DNA of 64,000 nt from Tragulus kanchil. Lineage: Eukaryota; Chordata; Mammalia; Artiodactyla; Tragulidae. The stretch covers positions 40,210,324-40,274,323 of the forward strand of contig JAIOJX010000001.1 of NCBI GenBank assembly GCA_022376925.1, written 5' to 3'. Shown one piece after another: positions 22,971 to 36,180 of the stretch. The notes under the pieces were generated by a model. It saw only the letters and a program-made list of their open reading frames with translations. It was not told the DNA's origin and did no database searches. How positions within the stretch are numbered: position 1 is the stretch's first letter; each line of letters opens with the position of its first letter. Position numbers and translations under genes: made by a program.

Positions 22971-24179
22971 TTTGCTAATATGGTGTATGATGTTGTTTTA
23001 TTAATTAAATATTAAGCAATTTTGTGTTCCCAGAATGAATCCCACTTGTTCATGGTATATGACCTTTTCAGTGTATTGTTGAGTTCTGTTTGCTAGTATT
23101 TTGCTGAGTATTTTTACATTGTTTTCATCAGGGATATTGGCCTGTAACTTTTTTGTTGGTGGTGGTGGTATATATGGTGCCTCTGGCTGGATTTGGGATC
23201 AGGCTGATGCTAACTTTATAAAATTAGTTTGGAATTGTTTCTTCCTCCTAAATTTTTTTTTGGAGTAATTTGAGTAGGATAGGTATTAACTTTTCTTCCA
23301 AATGTTTCATATAATTCAACTGTGGAACCACCAGGACGTGGCCTTTTTTTGAGGAGAAGGGTTTTTTGATTCCTGATTTAGTTTCACTATCAATTGTTCT
23401 TCAGTTTTTCTATTTCTTCATGACTAAATATGGGAAAGTTGTGCTTTTCCAGGATTTATCCATTTCTTCTAAGTTCGCTAATTTGTTGGCATGTAACTGT
23501 TCATCATATTCTCTTATGATCTTTTGTATTTCTGTGATGTCAGTTGTAATTTCTTCTTATCCATTCCTGATTTTATTATTTAGATTCTCAATCTTTTTTT
23601 TCCTTTAGAGTCTGGCTTGTCAATTTATCGGTTAAAGAACCAACTTTTAGTTTTATTGATTTTGTGGTCTCTTTTCACTATTTCTCCTGTAATCTTTAGC
23701 ATTGCCTTCCTTCTCCTAGTTTTGGATTTTATTTATTCTTGGTTTTGCAGCTTATTGAAATATACATTTAGGTTATTTGAGACTTTTCTTGTTTCTTGAT
23801 ATAGGCCTGTATTGCAATGGACTTCCCTCTTAGAACTGTTTTTTTCTGTGTCCCATAGATTCTATAAATTTGTGTTACCATTTTCATTTGTCTCAAGGAT
23901 GTTTTAAACATTTCTACTTTGATTTTTTATTGACCCATTGATTGCTAATTATCATTAGTATCCATGTACTTGTGATTTTTGTAGTTTTCTGGAAAAATAC
24001 CTTTTTCCATGTTTTCACTTTCATTCTATGTGTATCTTTAAACATAAGATCAGTCTCTTAGGAGCCCCTTATAAATGGGTCCTTTTTAATTACTTGCTTG
24101 TTTGTTTAAGTCTCTTCAGTATCCTGACTTCTTTTGACAGGATTCTTTAGTTCATTTACATTTAAATGTAAATGTTGGC
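22971..24179 (-). mobile_element. Old L1, ORF2 part
   Basis: Minus-strand ORF2 from the RT region ('atcagggatattggcctgta') back to the start of the endonuclease near 24150 ('tagttcatttacatttaaat' corresponds to the N-terminal L-N-V-N-G region). Many stops and indels. It continues at 25370 after a later L1 insertion. Confidence 0.75.
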
Positions 24180-25365
24180 TTGTTTTCTTTTCTTTGGGGT
24201 TTAATTTTATTGAGGTGACAGTAGTTTACAGAATTATGTAAGTTTCATGTGTACATTGTACTGCTACTTCTGTATACCCTATAACATCCTTACCACCAGA
24301 AATTTAGTTTCTCTTCATCTCAATATAGTTGATCCCCTTTAACTCATTTCACCCTTTCCCCCACCTCTTCCCTCTGACAGCCGCTACTCTGTTCTTTGTA
24401 TCTATAAGTTAGGTGTTTTTTTTTTTTTTTAAGATTTATTTATTTATTTATTTTGGGCGGGAGTCGGGCTGGGGAGGGAGGAGAGCGGGTGGGCCACTTC
24501 TATTGGTCTTTCATTTCTCTATTTTCATCCATCTTTGTTCTTTGGTTCCTGTGGGCCTCCCATCGTGGTGGTGTCTGTCATTTTAGAGCGCTGGCTCTGG
24601 ACGCATGCACTCCAGAGCTCCGGCTCGGTTATTGGACACATCGGTCCAGCCACTCCGCGGCACGTGGGATCTTCCCAGACCAGGGATCGAACTGGCGCCC
24701 CTTGCACTGCAAGGCGGTGTCCTTACCCACTGGACCACCAGGGGAAGCCTATAAGTTAGTTTTGTTTGTCCATATTTTTTGTTTTTATATTTCTCATATG
24801 AGTAAAATCATACACCGTTTGTCTTTCTCTGTCTGATTTCACTTAGCATAATACATAAAGACAACCTACCATACGGAAGGAAATATTTGCAAATGGTATG
24901 ACCAATAAGTGGCTAATATCCAAAATATATAAATAAATCATATGACTCAATAGAAAAAAATCTAATTAAAAATGGGCAAATGACTTGATTAGACATTTTT
25001 CCAAAGAAAATATTTAAATGTCCAAGAGGTAAATGAAAAGGTGCTCAACATCACTAATCATTAGGAAAATGCAAATCAGAATCACAATGGGATTTCACCT
25101 TATGCTTTTCTGAAAGGTTAGTATCAAAAAGGTAGGAAATAACATATAGGATAAAAGGGAATCTTCCTATGCTGTTGGAGGGGATGTAAATTGGGATAGA
25201 CACAATGGAGATTTTTGAAAAAATTCAGGTCTACTGTATGATCTAACTATTGCACTTCAGGGTATTTATCTGAGGAATATAAAAGCATTATTTACAATAG
25301 TCAAGACATGTAAAGAACCTAGATGTCCATGAACAAATAAATAGCTAAACAAATTATTGATATGT
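24180..25365 (-). mobile_element. L1 3' end insertion with internal inversion
   Basis: The left part (24190-24850, without the SINE) is L1 3' UTR in antisense ('tttagtttctcttcatctca', 'gtctttctctgtctgatttc'). The right part (24860-25355) is L1 3' sequence in sense ('gtggctaatatccaaaatat', 'gtgctcaacatcactaatca', 'agaacctagatgtccatgaa'). The sense part ends roughly 100 bases before the point where the antisense part begins in L1 order. That arrangement is typical of twin-priming with a small deletion. It splits the older L1 at 24179/25370. Confidence 0.75.
24413..24748 (-). mobile_element. Young CHR-like tRNA SINE (long 3' form)
   Basis: Full-length antisense copy inside the L1 3' UTR. Target-site duplication ctataagttag at 24402-24412 and 24749-24759. 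The tail carries 'aagatttatttatttattta', and the CpG-rich body is intact. Confidence 0.9.
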
Positions 25366-25369
25366 ATGT

Positions 25370-27600
25370 ACTTACTATTATTTTATTTTCTAGTTGTTTT
25401 TGTAGTTCTCCTTTCTTTTTGTCTTCTCTTAGTTTCTTCCTTTGGGGTTAGATGGATTTCTTTAGTATTATGTTTGGATTCCTCTCTATTTTTCATGTAC
25501 CTATTGTAGGTTTTTAGTTTGTAGTTTCTTTGAGGTTCATAAATATTGATTAGTTTATATAACCGTCTTTTACTTTGATAGTCCTTTAACTTCTTAAGGC
25601 ATTCTAAAAGCACTACATTTTCACCCCTCCCATATTTTATGTTTTTGATGTCATATTTTACATTTTCTAATTTTGAGTACCTTTTAAATACTTACTGCAT
25701 TCATAGTTGATTGTACTCCTTTTATTGCTTAACCTTCATATGAGCTTTTTTGGTAGTTGATCCACTGCCTTTGCTATATATTTGCTTTTGCCAATGAGGT
25801 TTCTCCTTTCATTTTCACTTGTGGCTTTCTCTTTTCCAATTAAAGATGATCTTTAACATTTCTTGTTAAGACCCATTTAGTGGTGATTAACTCCTTTAGT
25901 TTTTCCTTGTTTGGGAAATTCTGTCCTTCAATTTTGAATGATAGCCTTGCTACATAAAATAGTCTGGGTTTTAATTTTTTGTTTTGTTTTGTTTAAGCAC
26001 TTTTACTATACCGTGCCTCTACCCTCTGACCTGTAAAGTCTCTGCTAAAAATTCAGCTAGCTGATAGTCTTATTGGGTTTCCTTGTATGTAGTTGGTTGC
26101 TTTTTTTCTTGCACTCTTTAAGATTCTCTCTGTATATTTAAGTTTTGCTGTTTTAATTATAGTGTGTCTCATTGTGTATCTCTTTGAGTTTACCTTATCT
26201 GGAATTTACTGTTCTTCCTTAGCTTTAATGTCTGTCTCCTTCCATATCTTAGGGGAATTTTTAGCCATTATTTCTTCAAATAAACTTTCTATCCCTTTCT
26301 TTCTCCTTCCAGAGTGCTTACAATGCAAATGTTATAACACTTGCTATTGTCCAAGATGTCCCTTAAAGTCTCTTCATATTTAATTTTTTTTCTTTTGCTG
26401 TTCTGTTTGAATGATTGCCACTATTCTGTCTTCCAGGTTCCTTATCCATTCTGTCATAAAATCTGCTACTGCTTCCCTCTAGCTTATTTTTTAATTTATA
26501 ATATTTCTGAAAAACTTTAAATAAAATTTTAAAAATTTATTGTATTCAACTGTTCATCTTTCTTAAATAGTTCTTCTTTCTTAACAGGTTTTCTTTCTTA
26601 AATTTTCTAGGTTTTATGATACTGTCCCTGAGTTCTCCATTGTTACCGCAAGTTTGATGCACATCCTTATGACCCTTTCACTGAATATTTTATCATGTAA
26701 GTTATCTCCATTTTATTATGTTTTTCTCCTGGGGTTTTGTTTTGTTGTTTTATTTGGAACGTATTCCTCTGCCTTCTCATTTTGTTTGATATTCAGTTTT
26801 TGATTCTATGAATTAGGCAGAACATTTCCTTTTCCTGGTCTTGGAGGAGTAGCTTTATGTAGGATTGTCCACTGTATAGACTGTTTATGCCTAGTGGCTT
26901 TGGAAGACCAGCTATAGTTGGAATGGTCTGGACTGGAGGCAGTCCCTCTTGTGGGCACTGTGCCCCAGATTGCATTGGCAGGTGAGTGGGGCTGAATCAG
27001 GTTCAGGCCAGGGCTAATTCCTGGGGAGCATTGTACCCAGGGCCCCTTGGCATGGTGACTGTAGCTGAATTGGGTCTAGACTGGTGGCCATCCATGGGTT
27101 GTGCTATGCCCAAGGCTGTCTTGGAGTTGAGGTTGGTGCTTAGAGCTGGCATTGTAAAAGGATGAAGGAAATCCTGGAAAAACTCAAACAAGGGTGCTAT
27201 CCAGTGCCTCCAACCTCAGACAGGGCTCCAATAGTTCCCTGCTCATTTGGCAGAATTTCTATGGTTAGTAAATGGACTTTCTTCTCATATAGTCTAGATA
27301 CCCTTTGAACCGCTAGGGTTTTTTGCTGTCTCTCATGGTGGGTGACTAAGTGCTTGGGCCCCTCAGCTATATCCCTCCTTATTATTAATACAAGTCACAG
27401 TAATGGGGATGAAGTTACCATGGATATCTTGTCTCCATCTTTCATGCCTGTTTCTATGTGGTCCTTCTGTGTGCATTGGCTCTTCAATCAGTCCTCAGGT
27501 CTTCAGGTGGACTTACCCTGTATATAGGTGTAAATTTGGTGTGTCTGGGGGAGAAAAGTGAGCAAGCACAGGGTTTTTCCTATACTTCCATTTTTGTCTT
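25370..27600 (-). mobile_element. Old L1, ORF1 and 5' region
   Basis: Continuation of the L1 at 22971-24179. It has 'tagttgtttttgtagttctc', then 'catttagtggtgattaactc' and 'gaatgatagccttgctacat', then 'gccattatttcttcaaataa'. These are recalled phrases of L1M ORF1/upstream sequence in antisense. The GC-richer stretch 26850-27250 would be the 5' UTR. The right edge is uncertain. Confidence 0.6.
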
Positions 27601-28140
27601 CCCCTGGAAATGTGAATATTCTTTAACAATTAAACTGAATATATAAATTAAACTTTTTCATGAAAAAAACCTTAAGACCCAGACAAACATCTAGTCGTTT
27701 CTAACAGCTCTGTAAGGAATTTGTGTTCTATACAATCTCTTATGAAGGACTGAGCAAATAATCTAGTTCATGTAATTGAGGCTAATATAACCTTCTTATT
27801 AAAATCAGGTAAGAATTAGGGAATGAACAACAAACGAAGACCAATATGTGATTGTTGATGCAGAAACCATGATGAAAATATTTGCAATGTAAATCTCTTG
27901 CTTTAGCAATATGATGATACATCGTCATCAGAATTGAGTTTTTCTGAGACTGAATGCCTGAATATTATAAAATGTAGTTCACAATACTAACAAATTGAAG
28001 GACAAATGTAATCAACCTAACATATGAGAAAAATATATTGAGTAAGATTCAACCTTCTTAGTTGAAACAAAAAACCCAACTTTTTAGAACATAAGAAATA
28101 GATGATGTATTTTTCATGTTTGATTTGTTAATAGAGAGAA
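27601..28140. other. Unique AT-rich DNA
   Basis: No transposon or gene recognised. Confidence 0.4.
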
Positions 28141-28412
28141 AGTAGAAAGTGAAGCTTCTCAGTCGTGTCTGACTCTTTACGACCCATGGACGAGCCATGG
28201 GATTCTCCAGGCAAGAATAGGGGAGTGGGTAGCCTTTCCCTTCTCCAGGGGATGTCCCCATCCCAGGGATCAAACCCAGGTCTCCCCACATTGCAGGCAG
28301 ATTCTTTACCATCTGAGACACCAGGGAGGTCCAAGAATCTTGGAGTGGGTAGCCTATCCCTTCTCCAGGGGATCTTCCTGACCCAGGAATCAAACTGGTA
28401 CCAGCTGAGCTA
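28141..28412 (-). mobile_element. Bov-tA SINE, partial dimer
   Basis: Antisense unit 28141-28332 ends in 'ctgagacaccagggaggtcc'. It is followed at once by a second partial unit, 'aagaatcttggagtgggtag' to 'caggaatcaaactggta' (28333-28400). The two share 'cttctccaggggat', the usual head-to-tail pattern of dimeric Bov-A elements. Confidence 0.85.
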
Positions 28413-31400
28413 AATTAACTCCAAGGAGGAAAGAATTTATTTCAACCGTAGATAATCACAAACATTATAATGGTTTGAAACATTATTTTTTATTTAGACA
28501 AATTCTAATTCAGGTCTGGCTGCTCTCCAGGACAGTACCCCCTCAGAGTGGCGATTAGGAAATCCAAACTGCTTCCATCTTGTAGCTTTGATATGTGAAA
28601 TTTATGGACTGTAGTAGTTATTACATGGAAAGATCGAGTGGATGGGTCCCATGAGATCTACTCAAGATTCAGGTCTTGGAGAGTATACTTCAGTTACCCT
28701 TATCTGTTGGTCAGAATCCAGTTACATATCCCCAAGTTAACTACAGAACAGGCTTGGGAAAAAAGAGATATGATGTGGTGAATATATAAGCATTACCTCT
28801 GCCACAGAAGTAGAAAATCTTGTTCCTGCAAAATCTGCACTGAGAAAACATGATCTGCCATCTGTGTTACAATTCAACATCTTAAGGATTTTCCTAGAGA
28901 TTGCAGTAAGAGAGGACAAATATAAGTAAATGGCATAAGGAATTAAATCTGATTATATAATTATTAATACAGAAAACTCAAAGGAAGCCATAAGCCATTA
29001 TATAATTAAAGATTTAGACATATTCCTGGAAACAGACCAATAGAAACAATAATTACATTTCTATACCTGAGCAAAAAGAAACTACATTTAACAAATTTTT
29101 TTATATTTTTAATAATTTCACATGGTTTCTTTAGATATAAATATCTCTTATTGTAAAAAAACATTTATTGAAAGCTTAGCGGTAACTTCAGATTTACTCC
29201 TGAAGCAATTTTGTATGCTAAATTAATACAAATAAAATTAAACATAATTTAAATAATTATATTTAAATGTGGTATGTGTGAAACAATTTCTCATTACTTC
29301 CAACTAAATACTAGTCACTCAACTGTATGTATGAAGGAGTACATCATAATTGATGCCCAGTAAATGATCAAATAGCTGTTTCTCTGAGTTGAAATTGGTG
29401 TGTTTTACTATACTTTTATCTTTCTGTTTTTCTGTTGCTGGGATTTTTAGTGAATACATTTATATTATAAAATCAACAAATGTAATACTATTACAATTTT
29501 AAGACAGTTCACTAGAAAATATATGCCAAGTGCTTGAAAAGTACCTTAAAAATAAAGTAATTAAAACAGAATAGACATAATAACTATTTGACTATATTAG
29601 TTACAGAGATATAAATTAAAGAAATAATGTGATATAATTTCCCTGTCAGGTTCATAAAGATGACCAGTGGTTGATGTTTTAATGGGAAAGTTGCAAGAAA
29701 ATGGATGCAAACATTAATCATGATATTGCAAGTTATGCTTCTAGGAAGCACTTTTTCACTGCATTCAAGATTTAAAAATGTATGTAGGTACTTACAATTT
29801 AAATCCTACGAATGTGCCTAAGGGCATAATACAGACTCACAAGCAATCTGCATATAGACTTTTTCTTTAAATTTTATAATATAGAATGATTAGATATAAA
29901 AGACTAAACTTAATCCACTCATATAATAAGGTAATACATTAGAGCCACGAGAATTATACTGTAGAGCTACATGTAATGATACAGAAAACATCCATACTAT
30001 AATATCGGAAAAGAGGCCATGCAATACAAGATCTGTATTGGAAGAGTTAATAAAGCATCTATATAGTTAGTTGAGTCTGTGGATGAACATGCATGAAGAC
30101 GTTTATAGTGGCTAGCCCTGTGTTGTAAGATGACTGGTGATTTTACCATCTTTTATAATTTCCTAAATTTTCTGTTTTTTAAAACAAAGAACATATATTG
30201 CTTTTAACAAAATTTTTATATTTTAATAATTCACATGGTTTCTTTAGATATAAATATCTCTTATTGTAAAAAAACATTTATTGAAAGCTTAGCGGTAACT
30301 TCAGATTTACTCCTGAAGCAATTTTGTATGCTAAATTAATACAAATAAAATTAAACATAATTTAAATAATTATATTTAAATGTGGTATGTGTGAAACAAT
30401 TTCTCATTACTTCCAACTAAATACTAGTCACTCAACTGTATGTATGAAGGAGTACATCATAATTGATGCCCAGTAAATGATCAAATAGCTGTTTCTCTGA
30501 GTTGAAATTGGTGTGTTTTACTATACTTTTATCTTTCTGTTTTTCTGTTGCTGGGATTTTTAGTGAATACATTTATATTATAAAATCAACAAATGTAATA
30601 CTATTACAATTTTAAGACAGTTCACTAGAAAATATATGCCAAGTGCTTGAAAAGTACCTTAAAAATAAAGTAATTAAAACAGAATAGACATAATAACTAT
30701 TTGACTATATTAGTTACAGAGATATAAATTAAAGAAATAATGTGATATAATTTCCCTGTCAGGTTCATAAAGATGACCAGTGGTTGATGTTTTAATGGGA
30801 AAGTTGCAAGAAAATGGATGCAAACATTAATCATGATATTGCAAGTTATGCTTCTAGGAAGCACTTTTTCACTGCATTCAAGATTTAAAAATGTATGTAG
30901 GTACTTACAATTTAAATCCTACGAATGTGCCTAAGGGCATAATACAGACTCACAAGCAATCTGCATATAGACTTTTTCTTTAAATTTTATAATATAGAAT
31001 GATTAGATATAAAAGACTAAACTTAATCCACTCATATAATAAGGTAATACATTAGAGCCACGAGAATTATACTGTAGAGCTACATGTAATGATACAGAAA
31101 ACATCCATACTATAATATCGGAAAAGAGGCCATGCAATACAAGATCTGTATTGGAAGAGTTAATAAAGCATCTATATAGTTAGTTGAGTCTGTGGATGAA
31201 CATGCATGAAGACGTTTATAGTGGCTAGCCCTGTGTTGTAAGATGACTGGTGATTTTACCATCTTTTATAATTTCCTAAATTTTCTGTTTTTTAAAACAA
31301 AGAACATATATTGCTTTTAATATCAGATAAAATTAATTTTATTTCTATTTTCAGAAAAACAGAACATATCATCAATTCTCATGTTTATCTAATGATGGCC

Positions 31401-31758
31401 TGCCCTATTAGTTAATGAATTTGTTCTTTGATTTTGTAAAATTTCTCTCTTACTTCTACAAACAAAAATGACAACAATCAAGTGCAGAATGTCACAGGCT
31501 TATCATTTTTATAGCTACTGTTTTAGGGTTTCATGGCTAAATTGTATATAGCAATTGACCTTTTTGTTCAGGTAGTAAGTCATTACAGGTTTCTTTTCCT
31601 GAAATTCAGCTTTGTGTTCCAATTCATTCTGATTATAGCCACCAATATTTAAGATGTTAGTTTATATAAAAATATAAATTAAATAAACTATAACTTAAAC
31701 TGACATTAAAATTTTAAACATTATTTTTTTAGATATTTTAAATTAAAAACATAGAACA
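28413..31758. other. Unique AT-rich DNA (partly doubled)
   Basis: No recognised gene or transposon. About 1.1 kb of it is present twice through duplication G; the single-copy length is near 2.2 kb. Confidence 0.45.
29087..31319. repeat. Direct tandem duplication G (~1116 b)
   Basis: Bases 29087-30202 recur at 30203-31319. The only differences I see are at the junction: 'acaaatttttttatattttt' versus 'acaaaatttttatattttaa'. Its last ~78 bases are also the start of duplication H, giving three copies of 'gatgactggtgattttacca' (about 30129, 31242 and 32344). Confidence 0.95.
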
Positions 31759-31768
31759 CCCACATCTT

Positions 31769-32234
31769 TTTTTTAATTCTTTATTTTAAAGGTTTTACAG
31801 AGTTTTGTTGTTCACAGACATGTATGTTCTCAGATCAGTCATATGCATTTCCCTGGTCCCCACCCCTCCAGTTCCCGCCATCTCACCCCTCCGGACCATT
31901 GCCCCATGCCATTGTGAGCACTCCTATTCCCTTAGCACAATGACAATCGCTATCATTTCCACACGTGACAGTATAGGTTTCCATGTTACTCCCTCCATGC
32001 CTTCCCCTCCCTATTTCTTCCCCACAATGTCCCTATGTCTGTGCTCTGTCTGTTTTTCCATGAGTTCCCTGCGTGTGTTATCAAGACCGTCCTACTAGAT
32101 TCCATATATGTGTGTTAGTATACTGTATTTGTCTTTCTCTTTTTGACTTACTTCACTTTTTAGGATAGGTTCTAGAGCCAGCCACTTCATTAGGACTGAG
32201 TCTTCTGCATTTCTTTTAACAGCTGAGTAGTATT
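31769..32234 (-). mobile_element. Ruminant L1 3' end, 5'-truncated
   Basis: Antisense L1 3' UTR beginning in a T run, with 'ttttacagagttttgttgtt' and 'tcttttaacagctgagtagt'. Target-site duplication cccacatctt at 31759-31768 and 32235-32244. The open frame here is noncoding 3' UTR. Confidence 0.85.
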
Positions 32235-32868
32235 CCCACATCTTGATGTAAGTTGGTAATACATTATCATTCTTTGAAACCTGACACCTGATTTTAATAG
32301 AAACATATTTTAATCTCAGTTACCAACTGTGGTTGTTAACCGGGATGACTGGTGATTTTACCATCTTTTATAATTTCCTAAATTTTCTGTTTTTTAAAAC
32401 AAAGAACATATATTGCTTTTAATATCAGATAAAATTAATTTTATTTCTATTTTCAGAAAAACAGAACATATCATCAATTCTCATGTTTATCTAATGATGG
32501 CCTGCCCTATTAGTTAATGAATTTGTTCTTTGATTTTGTAAAATTTCTCTTACTTCTACAAACAAAAATGACAACAATCAAGTGCAGAATGTCACAGGCT
32601 TATCATTTTTATAGCTACTGTTTTAGGGTTTCATGGCTAAATTGTATATAGCAATTGACCTTTTTGTTCAGGTAGTAAGTCATTACAGGTTTCTTTTCCT
32701 GAAATTCAGCTTTGTGTTCCAATTCATTCTGATTATAGCCACCAATATTTAAGATGTTAGTTTATATAAAAATATAAATTAAATAAACTATAACTTAAAC
32801 TGACATTAAAATTTTAAACATTATTTTTTTAGATATTTTAAATTAAAAACATAGAACACCCACATCTT

Positions 32869-33332
32869 TTTTTTAATTCTTTATTTTAAAGGTTTTACAG
32901 AGTTTTGTTGTTCACAGACATGTATGTTCTCAGATCAGTCATATGCATATCCCTGGTCCCCCCCCCTCCAGTTCCCCCATCCCCCCCCTCCGGACCATTG
33001 CCCCATGCCATTGTGAGCACTCCTATTCCCTTAGCACAATGGCAATAGCTATCTTTTCCACACATGACAGTATAGGTTCCATGTTACTCCCTCCATGCCT
33101 TCCCCTCCCTATTTCTTCCCCACAATGTCCCTATGTCTGTGCTCTGTCTGTTTTTCCATGAGTTCCCTGCGTGTGTTATCAAGACCGTCCTACTAGATTC
33201 CATATATGTGTGTTAGTATACTGTATTTGTCTTTCTCTTCTTGACTTACTTCACTTTTTAGGATAGGTTCTAGAGCCAGCCACTTCATTAGGACTGAGTC
33301 TTCTGCATTTCTTTTAACAGCTGAGTAGTATT
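32869..33332 (-). mobile_element. Second copy of the 31769 L1 insertion
   Basis: Same insertion with the same target-site duplication (32859-32868, 33333-33342), so it derives from duplication H. The C-rich stretch 32955-32995 differs from the first copy by several C-run changes. Confidence 0.85.
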
Positions 33333-35409
33333 CCCACATCTTGATGTAAGTTGGTAATACATTATCATTCTTTGAAACCTGACACCTGATTTTAATAGAA
33401 ACATATTTTAATCTCAGTTACCAACTTAATTTTAGATGGCAAACAACAGTATGGTACTTATCATATGCAATTTCTGTTCTCAATTCAGTTCAGTTCAGTC
33501 ACTCAGTTGTATCCCATGGATTGCAGCATTCTGGGCTTCTCTGTCCTTCACATCTCCTGGAGCTTGCTCAAGCTCATACCCATTGACTCAGTGATGCCAT
33601 CCAATCATCTCGTCCTCTGTTGTCCCCTTTTCTTTCTGCCTTCTATTTTTCCCAACATCAGGGTCTTTGCCAGTGAGTCATCTCTTCACATTCGGTGGCC
33701 AAAATATTGGAGCTTTAGCTTAAGTATCATTCCTTCCAATGAATATTCATAGTTTATTTCTTTTAGGATTGATAGGTTTGATCTCCTTGCAGTCCAAGAG
33801 TCTTCTCCAACACTACAGTTTAAAGGCATTAGTTCTTCGGTTTTCAGCCTTCTTTATGGTCCAACTCTGCATCCATACATAACTACTAGAAGGGGACCAG
33901 ATGCCATGATCTTATTTCTTTGAATGTTGAGTTTTAGGCCAGCTTTCTCACTCTTCTCTTTCACCTTCATCAAGAAGCTCCTTCCTCTTCACTTTCTGTC
34001 GTAAGAGTGGTGTCATTTGCATACGTGAGGTCATTGATACTTTTCCTGGCAATCTTGATTCTAGCTAGTGCTTCATATAGACTGGCATTTTGCATGATGT
34101 GCTCTGCACATAAATTAAATAAGCAGGATCACAACATACAGCCTTGATGTACTCCTTTCCCAATTTAGAACCAGTCCGTTGTTCTATGTTCAGTTCTAAG
34201 TATTGCTCTTGTCCTGCATACAGGTTTCTCAGGAGGCAGGTAAGGTGGTCTGGTATTTACAACTCTTTCAGAATTTGCCACCATATGCTGTGATCCACAA
34301 AGTCAAAGCTGTAGCATAGTTGGTGACTGACTCCACTTTTTAGGATAGGTTCTAGAGCCAGCCACTTCATTAGGACTGAGTCTTCTGCATTTCTTTTAAC
34401 AGCTGAGTAGTATTCCCACATCTTGATGTAAGTTGGTAATACATTATCATTCTTTGAAACCTGACACCTGATTTTAATAGAAACATATTTTAATCTCAGT
34501 TACCAACTTAATTTTAGATGGCAAACAACAGTATGGTACTTATCATATGCAATTTCTGTTCTCAATTCAGTTCAGTTCAGTCACTCAGTTGTATCCCATG
34601 GATTGCAGCATTCTGGGCTTCTCTGTCCTTCACATCTCCTGGAGCTTGCTCAAGCTCATACCCATTGACTCAGTGATGCCATCCAATCATCTCGTCCTCT
34701 GTTGTCCCCTTTTCTTTCTGCCTTCTATTTTTCCCAACATCAGGGTCTTTGCCAGTGAGTCATCTCTTCACATTCGGTGGCCAAAATATTGGAGCTTTAG
34801 CTTAAGTATCATTCCTTCCAATGAATATTCATAGTTTATTTCTTTTAGGATTGATAGGTTTGATCTCCTTGCAGTCCAAGAGTCTTCTCCAACACTACAG
34901 TTTAAAGGCATTAGTTCTTCGGTTTTCAGCCTTCTTTATGGTCCAACTCTCGCATCCATACATAACTACTAGAAGGGGACCAGATGCCATGATCTTATTT
35001 CTTTGAATGTTGAGTTTTAGGCCAGCTTTCTCACTCTTCTCTTTCACCTTCATCAAGAAGCTCCTTCCTCTTCACTTTCTGTCGTAAGAGTGGTGTCATT
35101 TGCATACGTGAGGTCATTGATACTTTTCCTGGCAATCTTGATTCTAGCTAGTGCTTCATATAGACTGGCATTTTGCATGATGTGCTCTGCACATAAATTA
35201 AATAAGCAGGATCACAACATACAGCCTTGATGTACTCCTTTCCCAATTTAGAACCAGTCCGTTGTTCTATGTTCAGTTCTAAGTATTGCTCTTGTCCTGC
35301 ATACAGGTTTCTCAGGAGGCAGGTAAGGTGGTCTGGTATTTACAACTCTTTCAGAATTTGCCACCATATGCTGTGATCCACAAAGTCAAAGCTGTAGCAT
35401 AGTTGGTGA
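33252..35409. repeat. Direct tandem duplication I (1075/1076 b, 7-b filler)
   Basis: Bases 33252-34326 recur at 34334-35409. The joint 'gactgactccacttttt' looks like a noisy form of the sequence before the first copy, 'gacttacttcacttttt'. The only internal difference I noticed is 'ctctgcatcc' versus 'ctctcgcatcc'. The unit spans L1 and the BovB 3' end, which would be duplicated together. Confidence 0.95.
34003..34026 (-). other. Mutated BovB catalytic site (Y-A-N-D)
   Basis: The reverse complement reads tatgcaaatgacacc, i.e. Tyr-Ala-Asn-Asp-Thr. RTE reverse transcriptases need Tyr-x-Asp-Asp here. One aspartate is replaced by asparagine, which should abolish polymerisation. The duplicate near 35085-35108 has the same change. 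Confidence 0.8.
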
Positions 35410-35554
35410 AACAGAGGTAGATATTTTTCTATAATTCCCTTGGTCTTGCTATGATCCAACAGATGTAGGCAATTTGATCCCTGATTCCTCTACCTTTTCT
35501 AAATCCACCTTGTTCATCTGGAAATTCTTGTTTCTCATACTGTTGAAGTCTATT

Positions 35555-35797
35555 TTAGAGGATTTTGAGCATTACTTTGCTAGTGTGTGAAATGAGTCCA
35601 TCGGTGCGATAGTTTGAACATTCTTTGGCATTGCCCTTCTTTGGGATTGGAATGAAAACTGACTTTTTCCAGTTCTGAGGCCACTGTGGAGTTTTGCAAA
35701 TGTACTGGCCTATTGAGTACAGCACTTTAACAGTACTATCTTTTAATATTAGAAATAGCTCAGCTGGAATTCCATCAGCTCCACTAGCTTTGTTCAT
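35555..35797 (-). pseudogene. BovB reverse transcriptase remnant
   Basis: An 80-residue stretch beginning MNKASGADGIPAELF and containing FIPIPKKGNAKECSNYRT, the conserved start of the RT domain in RTE elements. A repeat copy is at 36672-36914 (duplication J). Confidence 0.87.
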
Positions 35798-36180
35798 AGT
35801 AATGCTTCCAAGGGCCCACTTGACTTCACAATCTTAAGATGTCTGGCTCTAGGTGAGTGATTACACCACCATGATCATCCAACTCATTAAGGTCTTTTTT
35901 TGTAGTTCTTCTGTGTATTCTCTCCACCTCTTCTTAGTATCTTCTGCTTCTGTTAGGTCCATACTGTTTCTGTCCTTTAATCTGCCTATCTTTGCATAAA
36001 ACATTCCTCTGCTATCTCCGATGTTCTTAGAGATCTTTAGTCTTTCCCATTCTGTTGTTTTCCTCTATTTCTTTGCATTGTTCACTTAAGAAGACTTTAT
36101 TATCTCTCTTTGCTCTTCTCTGGAACTCTGCATTCTGATGGGTATATTTTTCCTTTTCTTCTTTACCTTTCACATGTCTT

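Larger units (their letters stand above)
31242..33426. repeat. Direct tandem duplication H (~1087/1083 b, 15-b filler)
   Basis: Bases 31242-32328 recur at 32344-33426. The 15-base filler gtggttgttaaccgg (32329-32343) resembles a corrupted form of the sequence just before the first copy (gtgttgtaa). Differences concentrate in the C-rich L1 segment near 31855-31980 versus 32955-33075. The end overlaps the start of duplication I by ~175 bases. Confidence 0.95.
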
